Positions 25,800 through 34,066 of a DNA stretch of 64,000 nucleotides are shown here, piece by piece; position 1 is the first letter of the stretch; each line of letters opens with the position of its first letter. The stretch spans positions 186,001 through 250,000 of the forward strand of contig NZ_JADCUC010000001.1 of the NCBI RefSeq assembly GCF_016464365.1, in the 5' to 3' direction. This stretch comes from Sandaracinobacteroides hominis (lineage in GTDB: Bacteria > Pseudomonadota > Alphaproteobacteria > Sphingomonadales > Sphingomonadaceae). A program made the translations under genes and the position numbers. The notes under the pieces were generated by a model. It made no database searches, was not told the DNA's origin, and worked only from the letters and a program-made list of their open reading frames with translations.

Positions 25800-25862
25800 C
25801 GTTTCCCTTCCACTGGACAAACGAACCGTCGCGGCATGTCCGGCGATGGCAGGAGAATTTTT

Positions 25863-26216
25863 ATGCCCAAGCACCGTCGCGAAATCGCAATTCAAGTTGC
25901 TCAAACCCTTCACGCTACTGAAGCAGCAATCGATGGCGCTATCGCCAAGGCCGCCGAATTTGTCGGCATGATGCCCGTTGCGCGCCAGGAAGCCCGTTTC
26001 GCCGCTTCGGTCGGCCAGGAAGCCCTCAGCAAGGCGATCTTCGCCATGACGGCGTTGGCGCAGGCCCGGGAAGCCATGGTCGCCGCGCACGAAGCGCTGG
26101 CCGAGGTGCAGGACCAGTTCCGCCTTGGCGAACTGAACTTCGGCGGTCTCGTCGAGAAGCCTGCCTATCCGATGCGCCCGGCGCACCTGAAGGCGGTCAA
26201 ATCGGCCGCCGCCTGA
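25863..26216 (+). CDS. Small helical protein of unknown function
   Basis: 117 residues starting MPKHRREIAIQVAQ, with a good ribosome site (AGGAG, 8 bases before ATG 25863). The sequence is almost entirely Ala-rich amphipathic helix, soluble, without signal peptide. It resembles short phasin-like or granule-coating helices in composition only. It lies between the HTH gene and a small membrane protein on the same strand. I do not recognise a family. Confidence 0.75.
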   Translation: MPKHRREIAIQVAQTLHATEAAIDGAIAKAAEFVGMMPVARQEARFAASVGQEALSKAIFAMTALAQAREAMVAAHEALAEVQDQFRLGELNFGGLVEKPAYPMRPAHLKAVKSAAA

Positions 26217-26293
26217 TCTGCATAGCGGGTTGCGTACGTGTCATGGCCTGTCCCGGCCTCTTGCCATACATCCAGGAAAGGGGTGAATAGGCC

Positions 26294-26707
26294 ATGACCA
26301 TCTCCATGATATTATTCATGTTGACGCTCGTCTCGATCGTCGCGCTGGCCGGGATTTACGGCCAGCGCGATGAACGGATGGGCGCGCTTGCGCTTGTTCT
26401 TGCAGCGGCTGCGACACCTCTGGCGATGTCCCACAGCTTCGCACGGGCGGAAATGGGTGTGGTGCTGGTCGATTTCGGCCTGTTCCTGGCGCTTGCTTCC
26501 ATATCGCTTCGATCCCGATCTTTCTGGCCCATGTGGGCTTCGGGATTTCAGCTGTGCGCTCTCGCCGTGCACATGGCTGCTGCCCGGCTGCATCACATGC
26601 TGCCGGCGGTATATGCGGAATCGCTCGTCATTTGGTCGTACCTTGTCATGCTTGCCGTGCTTGGCGGCATCCTGTTCGAAGCGAGGCCGCGTTATGGCCG
26701 CGGCTAG
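26294..26707 (+). CDS. Small four-helix membrane protein of unknown function
   Basis: 137 residues, with predicted transmembrane helices near 3-22, 29-47, 54-70 and 107-128; short positively charged loops. Good ribosome site (GGAAAGGGG) upstream of ATG 26294. The 3' end overlaps the radC start by 14 bases, implying co-transcription. No motif that I recognise. Confidence 0.75.
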   Translation: MTISMILFMLTLVSIVALAGIYGQRDERMGALALVLAAAATPLAMSHSFARAEMGVVLVDFGLFLALASISLRSRSFWPMWASGFQLCALAVHMAAARLHHMLPAVYAESLVIWSYLVMLAVLGGILFEARPRYGRG

Positions 26708-27356
26708 TGTGGCACCAATGCTGCGGTCGGCTCCAAGGCTGGAGGCGGCACCTGCTTCGCAACCGCGCGATCGCTGGCTGCTGATGCGGCTGCTGTCGGC
26801 AGGGCAGAGCATCCCGCGACTGGCCGACCGGCTGATCGACGAGCTGGGATCCCTGGGCTCGGTGCTGAGCACCAGCGAGGAACGGCTTCGGCAGCTGGGT
26901 GCGGATTCCAATTGCATCGCCATGCTGGGGCTGATCCGGGAAACGCTGGGCGCTGTGCTGGAGCGCAATGTCGGCGAGCAACCGCTCATCGAGAACGGCC
27001 TGGCGCTGGCCGATGCGATGCACAGCGAGATGGCCTATCTGCGTGTCGAGCAAGTGCGCGTAGCCTTCCTGGATGCCGGCCGGCGATTGATACGCATCGA
27101 GCTGCTGAGCAACGGAACGGTGCGTCACGCACATATCTATCCGCGCGAAATCGCCCGTCGTTGCCTGGAGCTTTCAGCCTCGTCGGTGGTGCTGGTGCAC
27201 AACCATCCGTCCGGCGATCCGACGCCCTCGCCCGAGGATGTCTTGCTTACAAAACGCGTGCGCCGGGCACTGGAAGCGATAGATGTTTCGCTGTTGGATC
27301 ATCTGATTGTCGGGCGCAGAGGTACCGTAAGCTTTGATGCATGTGGCCTGATGTGA
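26694..27356 (+). CDS. radC: RadC-like JAB/MPN domain protein
   Basis: 220 residues. An N-terminal helix-hairpin-like region (~25-90) is followed by the JAB1/MPN metal centre: HNHPSGDPTPSPED (H-x-H-x7-S-x2-D form) and a C-terminal LLDHLIVG..GTVSFDACGLM that ends as in RadC. The biochemical role of RadC proteins is unsettled; the old DNA repair name should not be taken literally. ATG 26694 overlaps the preceding gene; ATG 26718 is an alternative. Confidence 0.9.
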   Translation: MAAASVAPMLRSAPRLEAAPASQPRDRWLLMRLLSAGQSIPRLADRLIDELGSLGSVLSTSEERLRQLGADSNCIAMLGLIRETLGAVLERNVGEQPLIENGLALADAMHSEMAYLRVEQVRVAFLDAGRRLIRIELLSNGTVRHAHIYPREIARRCLELSASSVVLVHNHPSGDPTPSPEDVLLTKRVRRALEAIDVSLLDHLIVGRRGTVSFDACGLM

Positions 27357-27534
27357 CACTTAACCATTTGAAATCATTGAATACGAACATATCAACTGTT
27401 CGCATATCAATCATCCGATATTGTTCCTGGAGGGAAAATTGAATCATATGAGGATATGAACTGCAGCGTTGACCAGCTGCCGGTTCAGCCAAACAAGTCA
27501 CGGCACGTTCGGGCCCTCCCCCGAACATGTTGGA

Positions 27535-27581
27535 GGAGACGGTGGCGTCCGATTTCCGACCCTGCGGACGCCACCGTCTCC
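27535..27581. terminator. Perfect 17-bp inverted repeat (hairpin)
   Basis: GGAGACGGTGGCGTCCG at 27535-27551 and its exact complement at 27565-27581, with a 13-base loop. The stem is GC-rich and there is no long U-run immediately after either arm, so it is either a terminator of non-classical type or the core of a structured RNA. Confidence 0.6.
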
Positions 27582-27630
27582 GAACAACTTCAGGCCCACC
27601 GGGCTGAGCTTTCAAAAATTCAGATAGATC

Positions 27631-27658
27631 AAACGCCAGCGCAACGCGTCTGGCGTTT
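27631..27658 (-). terminator. Hairpin directly downstream of xth
   Basis: AAACGCCAG (27631-27639) and CTGGCGTTT (27650-27658) form a perfect 9-bp stem with a 10-base loop, beginning 7 bases after the xth stop on the minus strand. The position suits termination of the erpA-xth transcript; a run of five T's appears a little further along that strand. Confidence 0.6.
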
Positions 27659-27664
27659 CCCGTT

Positions 27665-28432
27665 TCAGGCCAGCTCGACCCAGGCCGGCACATGGTCGCT
27701 GGCGCGCTCGGCGCCGCGAACCTCCCGGTCGATGCCGGTATCACGCAGCCGATCGGCCGCCGCCGGCGACAGCATCAGGTGATCGATGCGCAGGCCCCAG
27801 TTCTTGGCCCAGGCGCCGGCCTGATAGTCCCAATAGCTGTAGCAGGGTGCGTGCGGCCGCTGCGCGCGGATGGCGTCGGTCCAGCCCGCTGCAGCCAGCG
27901 CGCGGAAGCGGGCGCGCGTTTCCGGCTGCACCAGCGCGTCGCCCGCCATCATGTCGGGCCGGGCAAGATCCAGATCCGTCGGGCAGACGTTCCAGTCGCC
28001 GGCGAGGATCACAGGCTGCTCGGACGCGGCCAGTTCGGCGGCGCGGGCCAGCATGCGGTCCATCCAGGCGAGCTTGTAGTCGAACTTCGGGCCGGGAACG
28101 GGGTTGCCGTTGGGCAGGTAGAGGCACACGAAGTGCACGCCCGCCACCTGCGCCTCGATCCAGCGAGATTGCACATCCTCTTCGTCGCCCGGAAGCTGGC
28201 GGTGGATTTCCTGCGCCGGTTCACGGGAGAGGATGGCGACGCCGTTGAAACCTTTCTGGCCATGGACCAGCACGTGGTAGCCGGCAGCCTCGATCGCCGC
28301 GAGCGGGAAGCTCTCCGTCTGCGTCTTGATTTCCTGCAGGCCCACGACGTCGGGCCTAGCTTCCGCCAGCCACTCCAGTAGCCGCGGCAGGCGAGCGCCA
28401 ATACCGTTGACATTGAACGTCGCAAATTTCAT
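27665..28432 (-). CDS. xth: Exodeoxyribonuclease III (AP endonuclease family)
   Basis: 255 residues. The endonuclease/exonuclease/phosphatase fold is complete: MKFATFNVNGI (Asn7), LQEIKTQ (Glu34, metal), GDWNVCPTDLD, WGLRIDHLMLS and the C-terminal ERASDHVPAWVEL with the catalytic His. It cleaves 5' of abasic sites in base excision repair and has 3'-5' exonuclease activity. Start at ATG 28432 matches the family N-terminus exactly. Transcribed downstream of erpA with a 14-base gap. Confidence 0.93.
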   Translation of the reverse strand: MKFATFNVNGIGARLPRLLEWLAEARPDVVGLQEIKTQTESFPLAAIEAAGYHVLVHGQKGFNGVAILSREPAQEIHRQLPGDEEDVQSRWIEAQVAGVHFVCLYLPNGNPVPGPKFDYKLAWMDRMLARAAELAASEQPVILAGDWNVCPTDLDLARPDMMAGDALVQPETRARFRALAAAGWTDAIRAQRPHAPCYSYWDYQAGAWAKNWGLRIDHLMLSPAAADRLRDTGIDREVRGAERASDHVPAWVELA

Positions 28433-28446
28433 CCCCCGCTTCCCGA

Positions 28447-28782
28447 TCAGACGGAGAAGGAGGTGCCGCAACCGCAATTCGAGGCTGCGTTGGGGTTGCG
28501 CACCTGAAAGGCGGCGCCGCCCAGATTCTCGACGAAGTCGACAACGGATCCGGAAACCAGTGGCAGGCTGATGCTGTCCACCAGCAGCCCCACGCCGTCG
28601 GTCAGCACTTCGATATCATCGGCCTCAGGGCTGTCGGCCAGCTCGAACTTGTATTGGAAGCCTGCACAGCCGCCGCCGTCGACGGACAGCCTCAGGCGCG
28701 CTGGCTGGCGGCCCTGGCGCGCGGCGATTGCCGCCACCCGTGCGGCAGCGGACGATGTGAGGGAGATTTCAGCTTCGGCCAT
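28447..28782 (-). CDS. erpA: Iron-sulfur cluster insertion protein ErpA
   Basis: A-type Fe-S carrier of 111 residues. The three cluster cysteines are Cys39 (in DGGGCAGFQY) and Cys103/Cys105 (NCGCGTSFSV). It delivers [2Fe-2S]/[4Fe-4S] clusters to apoproteins such as those of respiratory complexes and isoprenoid synthesis. Normal length. No other isc/suf gene is nearby. Confidence 0.92.
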   Translation of the reverse strand: MAEAEISLTSSAAARVAAIAARQGRQPARLRLSVDGGGCAGFQYKFELADSPEADDIEVLTDGVGLLVDSISLPLVSGSVVDFVENLGGAAFQVRNPNAASNCGCGTSFSV

Positions 28783-28832
28783 GCACCAGAAGTAGGCTCT
28801 TGGCCTGTTCGCCGCAAGGCCGCGAGCGCAGC

Positions 28833-30002
28833 TTACAAATCTGCAGGGCGTTCCGGGCCGAAGCTGTCCTTGCGGAACTTCAGCAGATAGTTCGACGCTT
28901 CGATGAAGGGGCGCGGGTTGACCGGCTGGCCGTCGATGCGGACTTCATAGTGGAGGTGCGTCCCGGTCGAGCGGCCGGTGGAGCCCATGCCGGCGATCTT
29001 CTGGCCCATTTCCACCTTGTCGCCTTCGGAGACGGCGATGGTGGAAAGGTGGCCATAGCGGGTGATGATGCCGCGGCCGTGATCGATGTCGATGCAGTTG
29101 CCATAGCCGGCAAAGCGACCAGCGCGGACGACGCGGCCGGCAGCGGCGGCATAGATCGGCTCGCCCTGGGCGCCGGCCATGTCGAGGCCGGTATGCGTCG
29201 CGGGGCGACCATTGAACGGGTCGTAGCGCGTGCCAAAGGACGAGGTCATCGTGTAGTTCTTGGTCGGCACGAACGAGGGGAGCGAATCCATCGCTGCTTC
29301 CAGCTGCTCGACGCGCTGCCAGTTGACGAACAGTTCGGCAAAGCGCGGATCGGCGCCATTGGCGTCGCCGGCGGGAACATAAGGGCCGCCCATGCCGGTG
29401 CGGGTGAAGCGGCCGGAGGATTGCGCCACGAAGCGGCCCGGGTTCAGGCCCAGTCGGCCGATCAGCGCCTCAGCGTCCTTCAGGCGGGTCTCGGCGGTGG
29501 CGGCGGCCTTGTCGACCAGCGCGAGCTGCTTTTGCTCCAGCGCGGCGAAGGGAGCGAGAACACCTGCAGTGGCGGCAGCCTCGGCCGAAACGCGGCGTGT
29601 GGTGCGAGGCAAAAGGTCGGCGAGTTCGTTGCCGCGGGCGCGGCCGGTGAGCAGGGCGTCGAGGAATTGCTGGCGGGATTCGATGCGCTCGGCGGTGGTG
29701 GCGACGCTGCCCTGCAGGGCGGCGGTATCGGCCTTCAGCGCCTGAACCTGCGCTGCCATCCGCTTCAGTTCGGCTTCAGCCTTCTGATCGGCCGCCTGTT
29801 CTGCCGTGGCACCATTCACCGTCGTTACGGCCAGCCATCCGGCAATCATCGCAGTCGAAGCAATACCCATAAGCTGTTCGCGAGTCCCGATCCTGAGCGA
29901 GCGTTGGCCGGTGTGGGATTCCAGATGCACGTGCCGCTCAGGGAAATGCCGCAGGACAAACTCGTTCAATCGCGCGGTTGCACGGTGAAGCTGGAGTTGC
30001 AT
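28833..30002 (-). CDS. M23 family metallopeptidase (membrane-anchored, LytM domain)
   Basis: 389 residues: a cytoplasmic N-terminal stretch of about 45 residues, one transmembrane helix (~45-62), a coiled-coil region (~66-185), and a C-terminal LytM/M23 domain with the zinc ligands H270-x3-D274 (HTGLD) and H349-x-H351 (HLHYEVR), plus H318 in RYGHLS. Active-site residues are complete, so it is probably a real peptidoglycan endopeptidase in the periplasm, not an EnvC-type pseudoenzyme. The role is cell wall remodelling or division. Confidence 0.9.
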   Translation of the reverse strand: MQLQLHRATARLNEFVLRHFPERHVHLESHTGQRSLRIGTREQLMGIASTAMIAGWLAVTTVNGATAEQAADQKAEAELKRMAAQVQALKADTAALQGSVATTAERIESRQQFLDALLTGRARGNELADLLPRTTRRVSAEAAATAGVLAPFAALEQKQLALVDKAAATAETRLKDAEALIGRLGLNPGRFVAQSSGRFTRTGMGGPYVPAGDANGADPRFAELFVNWQRVEQLEAAMDSLPSFVPTKNYTMTSSFGTRYDPFNGRPATHTGLDMAGAQGEPIYAAAAGRVVRAGRFAGYGNCIDIDHGRGIITRYGHLSTIAVSEGDKVEMGQKIAGMGSTGRSTGTHLHYEVRIDGQPVNPRPFIEASNYLLKFRKDSFGPERPADL

Positions 30003-30108
30003 TGGCTAAAAAGACCCTTCGGACAGCGAGCCGGGAACCTTCCGGCATTCCACTCGTTATGGTTGCACTTATGCCTGCTCTGGCGCCGCTCGCGGGGCAG
30101 GGAAACCC

Positions 30109-30135
30109 GTTACCGTTTGCGGTCAGTTACCGTTT
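30109..30135. repeat. Direct repeat of 10 bp over the DUF455 stop codon
   Basis: GTTACCGTTT occurs at 30109-30118 and 30126-30135 (minus strand AAACGGTAAC). The second copy contains the TAA stop of the DUF455 gene; the first lies 17 bases further downstream. Confidence 0.7.
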
Positions 30136-30945
30136 AGACGCCGGCACAGCAGTGCCAAGACCCATGTACCAATCCGTCGTCAGACCGGCCCGGAGCCGCG
30201 CTGAATCGTTGAACGGCGGCTTAACAGGGCCTTTGAAATAGCGATTCACAAGTTCGCGAAAGCGGTCGCGCGGTTCTGTCAGCGAGTCGGCACATAGCTT
30301 TCGGAACCAGCGATTCCCTGCCTCCACATGGGTGATTTCGTCGATGAGGATGCGCTTCAGGACGGCAGCAGCGGCGTCGTCTCCCATCGATTCGAAACGT
30401 TCGATCATCGCCGGTGTCACATCCAGCCCGCGCGCTTCCAGCACCATCGGCACGATCGCCAGCCGTGCCGCCAGGTCGTCGGCTGTCGCGACGGCGGATT
30501 CCCACAGCCCGTCATGCGCAGGGAGGTCGCCATAGCGGCCGCCGGATGCGCGGAGCAGCTCCTGCAGAAGCGCGAAATGCTGGGCCTCCTCGTCGGCGAT
30601 CCGCAGCCAGTCGTCGGTGAAGGCGGGCGGCATCTGCGCCCCCCAACGCCCGGCCATGTCGATTGCGAGATCGACGGCGTTGAGCTCGATATGTGCCAGC
30701 GCGTGCAGCAGCGCGAAACGCGCACGCGGGCTTCCGGCGCGGCCGCGCTTGGGCATGGCGCCGGGCGACAGCAGTTGCGGACTTGCGGGGCGGGCAGGGC
30801 GCGGCGGCATGTCCGGGTCTTCGCCCTGCCGATCGATGTCGCCCGCCACCCATCGCAGTTGCAGGTCGCGCGCGGCTTGGGCCTTGGCGTCCGCATCGGC
30901 CGTGAGCAGCACGCCGATGGCGGCCTGGCGCAGGCTTGTGCTCAA
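30127..30945 (-). CDS. DUF455 family ferritin-like protein
   Basis: 272 residues, helical. A diiron-type set of carboxylate/His motifs is visible: HALAHIELNAVDLA, IADEEAQHFALL and DEITHVEAGNRWF, matching the ferritin-like DUF455 family (relatives of COQ7/MiaE-type oxygenases). Function is not established. The start is a TTG at 30945 in a TTGA overlap with the bcp stop; it is the only reasonable start consistent with the conserved N-terminus. Last gene of the panC-phzF-glnE-bcp operon. Confidence 0.87.
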   Translation of the reverse strand: MSTSLRQAAIGVLLTADADAKAQAARDLQLRWVAGDIDRQGEDPDMPPRPARPASPQLLSPGAMPKRGRAGSPRARFALLHALAHIELNAVDLAIDMAGRWGAQMPPAFTDDWLRIADEEAQHFALLQELLRASGGRYGDLPAHDGLWESAVATADDLAARLAIVPMVLEARGLDVTPAMIERFESMGDDAAAAVLKRILIDEITHVEAGNRWFRKLCADSLTEPRDRFRELVNRYFKGPVKPPFNDSARLRAGLTTDWYMGLGTAVPASKR

Positions 30946-31403
30946 AGTTCGCGCGTGGCCTTCAGCACGGCTTCGGCGTGGCCCGCCACCTTCACCTTGC
31001 GCCAGCAGGCGGCAATCATGCCGTCGGGCCCAATCAGGAAGGTGGACCGGTCGATGCCCATATATTTCCGGCCATAAAGCGACTTTTCCACCCACGACCC
31101 ATAGGCTGCGATGGTTTCACCTTCCGGGTCCGAGGCAAGTTCGACGCCGAGCTGGTGCTTGGCGATGAACTTGCGGTGCTTGGCAACCGTGTCCTTCGAC
31201 ACACCGATCACGCTTGTCCCGGATGCGGCGAACTCTGCGGCAAGGGCCGTAAACTGCAGGGCCTCGGCGGTGCAGCCCGTGGTGTCGTCCTTGGGATAGA
31301 AGAACAGCACCAGCTTCCTGCCGACGAAATCGGCGAGGCTGACCGAGCCCGAGGTGCTTTCCAGTGTGAAGTCAGGCGCCTTACTTCCGGCTTCGATGGT
31401 CAT
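30942..31403 (-). CDS. bcp: Thioredoxin-dependent thiol peroxidase (peroxiredoxin, BCP/PrxQ type)
   Basis: 153 residues, AhpC/TSA fold with FYPKDDTTGCTAEA: the peroxidatic cysteine is Cys44. The resolving Cys five residues on (as in E. coli BCP) is absent; the only other cysteine is near position 132 (AACWRKV), so it is a 1-Cys or atypical 2-Cys enzyme. It reduces H2O2 and organic hydroperoxides in the cytoplasm. Overlaps glnE by four bases and the DUF455 gene by four bases. Confidence 0.92.
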   Translation of the reverse strand: MTIEAGSKAPDFTLESTSGSVSLADFVGRKLVLFFYPKDDTTGCTAEALQFTALAAEFAASGTSVIGVSKDTVAKHRKFIAKHQLGVELASDPEGETIAAYGSWVEKSLYGRKYMGIDRSTFLIGPDGMIAACWRKVKVAGHAEAVLKATREL

Positions 31404-34066
31404 TTCCGGCTCTCCTCGGGGGTGAATGTCTCGGCCCAGAGACGTGTTACCACGGCCCGCGCTTCTTTCAGATCGGTCTTCAGTGCGGCGAGGCCGGGCT
31501 TGCCGCAGGCGCGGGCGATCAGTGCGCCGGCCGCGGCATTGGGCGTGGCGGCGGCATCGTGCGGCTGCACCAGCCGCAGCATCACCAGCATCGCCATCAT
31601 CAGCCGCGCCGGCTCCAGAAGTTCGGGCGCGAGCAATTCGGCCGCCTGCATCAAATTGGGCGGAACCGGTCGCCCGGCGGTCAGCGCACGGGTCTGGATG
31701 ATGAACTCGATGTCGACGAGCCCGCCCTTCATCAGCTTCACGTCGAACGGGCCGGCGGGCTGTTTGTGCCTGGCGATATATTTGCGCATGTCCTGCGCTT
31801 CCCGGCGGACGAAATCGGCGTCGCGCGGCGCGGCAACGATACCGTCGATGGCCTTGCGGGCTGCTGCTGCATCCTCTGGCAGGCAGGCGATGGGACGCGC
31901 ACGGGTGAGCGCCATCAGCTCCCAGACGCCCGCATCCTGCTGCTGATAGCGGACGAAGCTGTCGAGGCTGACGACCAGCAGGCCGTCGTTGCCCGATGGG
32001 CGCAGGCGGGTGTCGACTTCATAGAGAGGACCGGCGGCGGTCGGCACCGTCAGCGCCGCGACCAGGCGCGGGCCCAGGCGATTGAACCAGGCGCTGGCGG
32101 TGAGCGGTGGTTTGGCCGTGGAGTGGGTTTCGTAGCTGCCGCTGAACAGCAGCACGAGGTCGAGATCGGATTGCGCCGTAAGCTGGCCGCCGCCGAAACG
32201 TCCCAACGCCAGCGGGATAAGGCGACCTCCCGGTATCTCGCCATGTTTGACGCTGAACTCGCGGGTGACCTGATCGGCGAGCAGGCAGACGGCGGCCTCC
32301 GCCATCAGCGACAGTTCGTGCGAGGCGGTTTCCGGCGTGGTGCTGCCGTCCAGCAGCTGCACGCCCAGCAGGAAGCGGCGCTCCGCCGTCCACGTGCGGA
32401 CCCGATCCAGCAGCTGCTCGCCGTCAAGTCCGCGGCAAAGGTTGCGCAGCTCCTGTTGGGCAGTCGCGATGTCGGGCAGTGGGCTCGCCGGTTCCAGCAG
32501 CACGTCCAGCAGGCTCGGCCGGCGGGCGAGCGCATCGGCGAGCAGAGGCGTCGTGGTGAGAAGCCGCGCCACCACTCCGGTCAGCGCCGGGTGCGCCGCC
32601 AGCAGCCGCCAGAACTGCACGCCAGAAGGCAGCGCCTGGATCAGCATATCCAGTCGCAGCAGTGCCTCACGGCCGGTGGCACCGGTTCCGAGCTGCTGAA
32701 CCAGGGTGGGCAGCACCACTTCGAAGGCGGCCAGCGCCTCTGGTGCACGGAGCGAGCGCGGCCTGCCCGAGCGCCAGTTTTCCAGCAGCGTCACCAGCAG
32801 CTGCGGATCCTTGATCCGGGCCTTGCTGGCCCATTGCGAAACTGCATCGCCATGCGGGATGCGCGGGCCGCGCGTCTCGCCTCCGGCTTCGAGCAGCTTG
32901 TCATACAGCCGGCCGACCGCCTTGATGCGCGGCGCAAGTTCTGCCTCCACCGCCTTCCAGCTAGGCGCTCCGGCAAGTGCCGCCACCTGCGCGCGCTCTG
33001 CGGCCAGCTTCGGGACGGCGTGGGTCTGCTGGTCCTCGCGCATCTGGATCCTGTGCTCCAGCGTGCGATGGAAGCGATAGGCTTCGGCCAGCATCGCGGC
33101 TTCCGTCGGGTCGATCCGGCCGGCGTTCGCAAGGGCGGCCAGTGCATCCAGGGTGGCGCCCGCCCGCAGGCCGGGGTCGCGGCCGCCGAAGATCATCTGG
33201 TGCACCTGCGCGAAGAATTCGATCTCGCGGATGCCGCCGCGCCCGCGCTTCAGATCATAGCCGGGGCCGAGCTTTTGCCCGGCCTCGAAATGGTCGCGGA
33301 TGCGGTGGCTGACTTCACGGATCTCGGCGAGCGCGGAATAGTCGAGGCTGCGGCGCCAGATGAACGGCTCGATATTGGCGAGAAAACGGCGGCCAAGCGC
33401 AACATCGCCCGCGGCCGCGCGCGAGCGGATGAAGGCGGAGCGTTCCCACGCCAGCGCCTGCGACTGGTAATATTGCTCGGCGGCGCCAACCGGCAGCGAA
33501 GAGGGCGTGCTGTCGGGGTCGGGGCGCAGGCGGAGGTCGACACGCAGGGCATAGCCATCGGCGGTTCGCTCGGCGAGCAGCACCACCACGCGGCGGACGA
33601 GGCGAACGGCGGCCTCGGTCGGATCTTCGCCGTCGCGGCGGGGCAGGGTGTCAGGGTCGTGCAGAAAGATGAGGTCGATGTCGGAGGAGTAGTTCAGCTC
33701 GAAGCTGCCCATCTTGCCCAGCGCCAACGCTGCGAGGCCGGCGGGCTTTGTCTCGCGTTCGGCGAAGGCGGCGGTGATGGCGAAATCGAGCGCTGTGTCG
33801 GCAAAGCGGGTGAGCGCGCCCGTCACCTGCTCCAGCGGCCAGGCGCCGGCGAGATCGGCGAGCGCCGTGGTGAGGGCGATGCCGCCGCGCGCCTCGCGCA
33901 CCGCCTGCGATGGGTTTTCCGGGTCGAGCCGGGCGATGGAGGCATCGATGGCGGCGTCGAAACCTGCCCCTTGCATCGTCTCGATCAGCTCGCTTTCGCG
34001 GCGGATCAGGCCGCGGAGGAAGGGGCTGTTGGCATCTGCCCGGGCGATAGCATCGGCGAGGCTCAT
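31400..34066 (-). CDS. glnE: Bifunctional glutamine synthetase adenylyltransferase/deadenylylase
   Basis: 888 residues, slightly shorter than the 940-980 of many homologues, mostly through a shortened N-terminus. Two nucleotidyltransferase domains are visible: the first with GSFELNYSSDIDLIF (~120-134, deadenylylation half) and the second with FGGGQLTAQSDLDLVLLF (~620, adenylylation half). It attaches and removes AMP on glutamine synthetase in response to PII and glutamine. Neither glnA nor glnB is in the window. Coupled to phzF upstream and bcp downstream by ATGA overlaps. Confidence 0.95.
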   Translation of the reverse strand: MSLADAIARADANSPFLRGLIRRESELIETMQGAGFDAAIDASIARLDPENPSQAVREARGGIALTTALADLAGAWPLEQVTGALTRFADTALDFAITAAFAERETKPAGLAALALGKMGSFELNYSSDIDLIFLHDPDTLPRRDGEDPTEAAVRLVRRVVVLLAERTADGYALRVDLRLRPDPDSTPSSLPVGAAEQYYQSQALAWERSAFIRSRAAAGDVALGRRFLANIEPFIWRRSLDYSALAEIREVSHRIRDHFEAGQKLGPGYDLKRGRGGIREIEFFAQVHQMIFGGRDPGLRAGATLDALAALANAGRIDPTEAAMLAEAYRFHRTLEHRIQMREDQQTHAVPKLAAERAQVAALAGAPSWKAVEAELAPRIKAVGRLYDKLLEAGGETRGPRIPHGDAVSQWASKARIKDPQLLVTLLENWRSGRPRSLRAPEALAAFEVVLPTLVQQLGTGATGREALLRLDMLIQALPSGVQFWRLLAAHPALTGVVARLLTTTPLLADALARRPSLLDVLLEPASPLPDIATAQQELRNLCRGLDGEQLLDRVRTWTAERRFLLGVQLLDGSTTPETASHELSLMAEAAVCLLADQVTREFSVKHGEIPGGRLIPLALGRFGGGQLTAQSDLDLVLLFSGSYETHSTAKPPLTASAWFNRLGPRLVAALTVPTAAGPLYEVDTRLRPSGNDGLLVVSLDSFVRYQQQDAGVWELMALTRARPIACLPEDAAAARKAIDGIVAAPRDADFVRREAQDMRKYIARHKQPAGPFDVKLMKGGLVDIEFIIQTRALTAGRPVPPNLMQAAELLAPELLEPARLMMAMLVMLRLVQPHDAAATPNAAAGALIARACGKPGLAALKTDLKEARAVVTRLWAETFTPEESRK

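Larger units (their letters stand above)
27357..27664. other. Non-coding region between convergent radC and xth, with strong hairpins
   Basis: No convincing reading frame. The first ~100 bases are distinctly A/T-rich compared with the flanks; the rest holds two strong inverted repeats (27535-27581 and 27631-27658) listed separately. It most likely carries transcription terminators for both flanking genes; a small RNA cannot be excluded. Confidence 0.6.
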
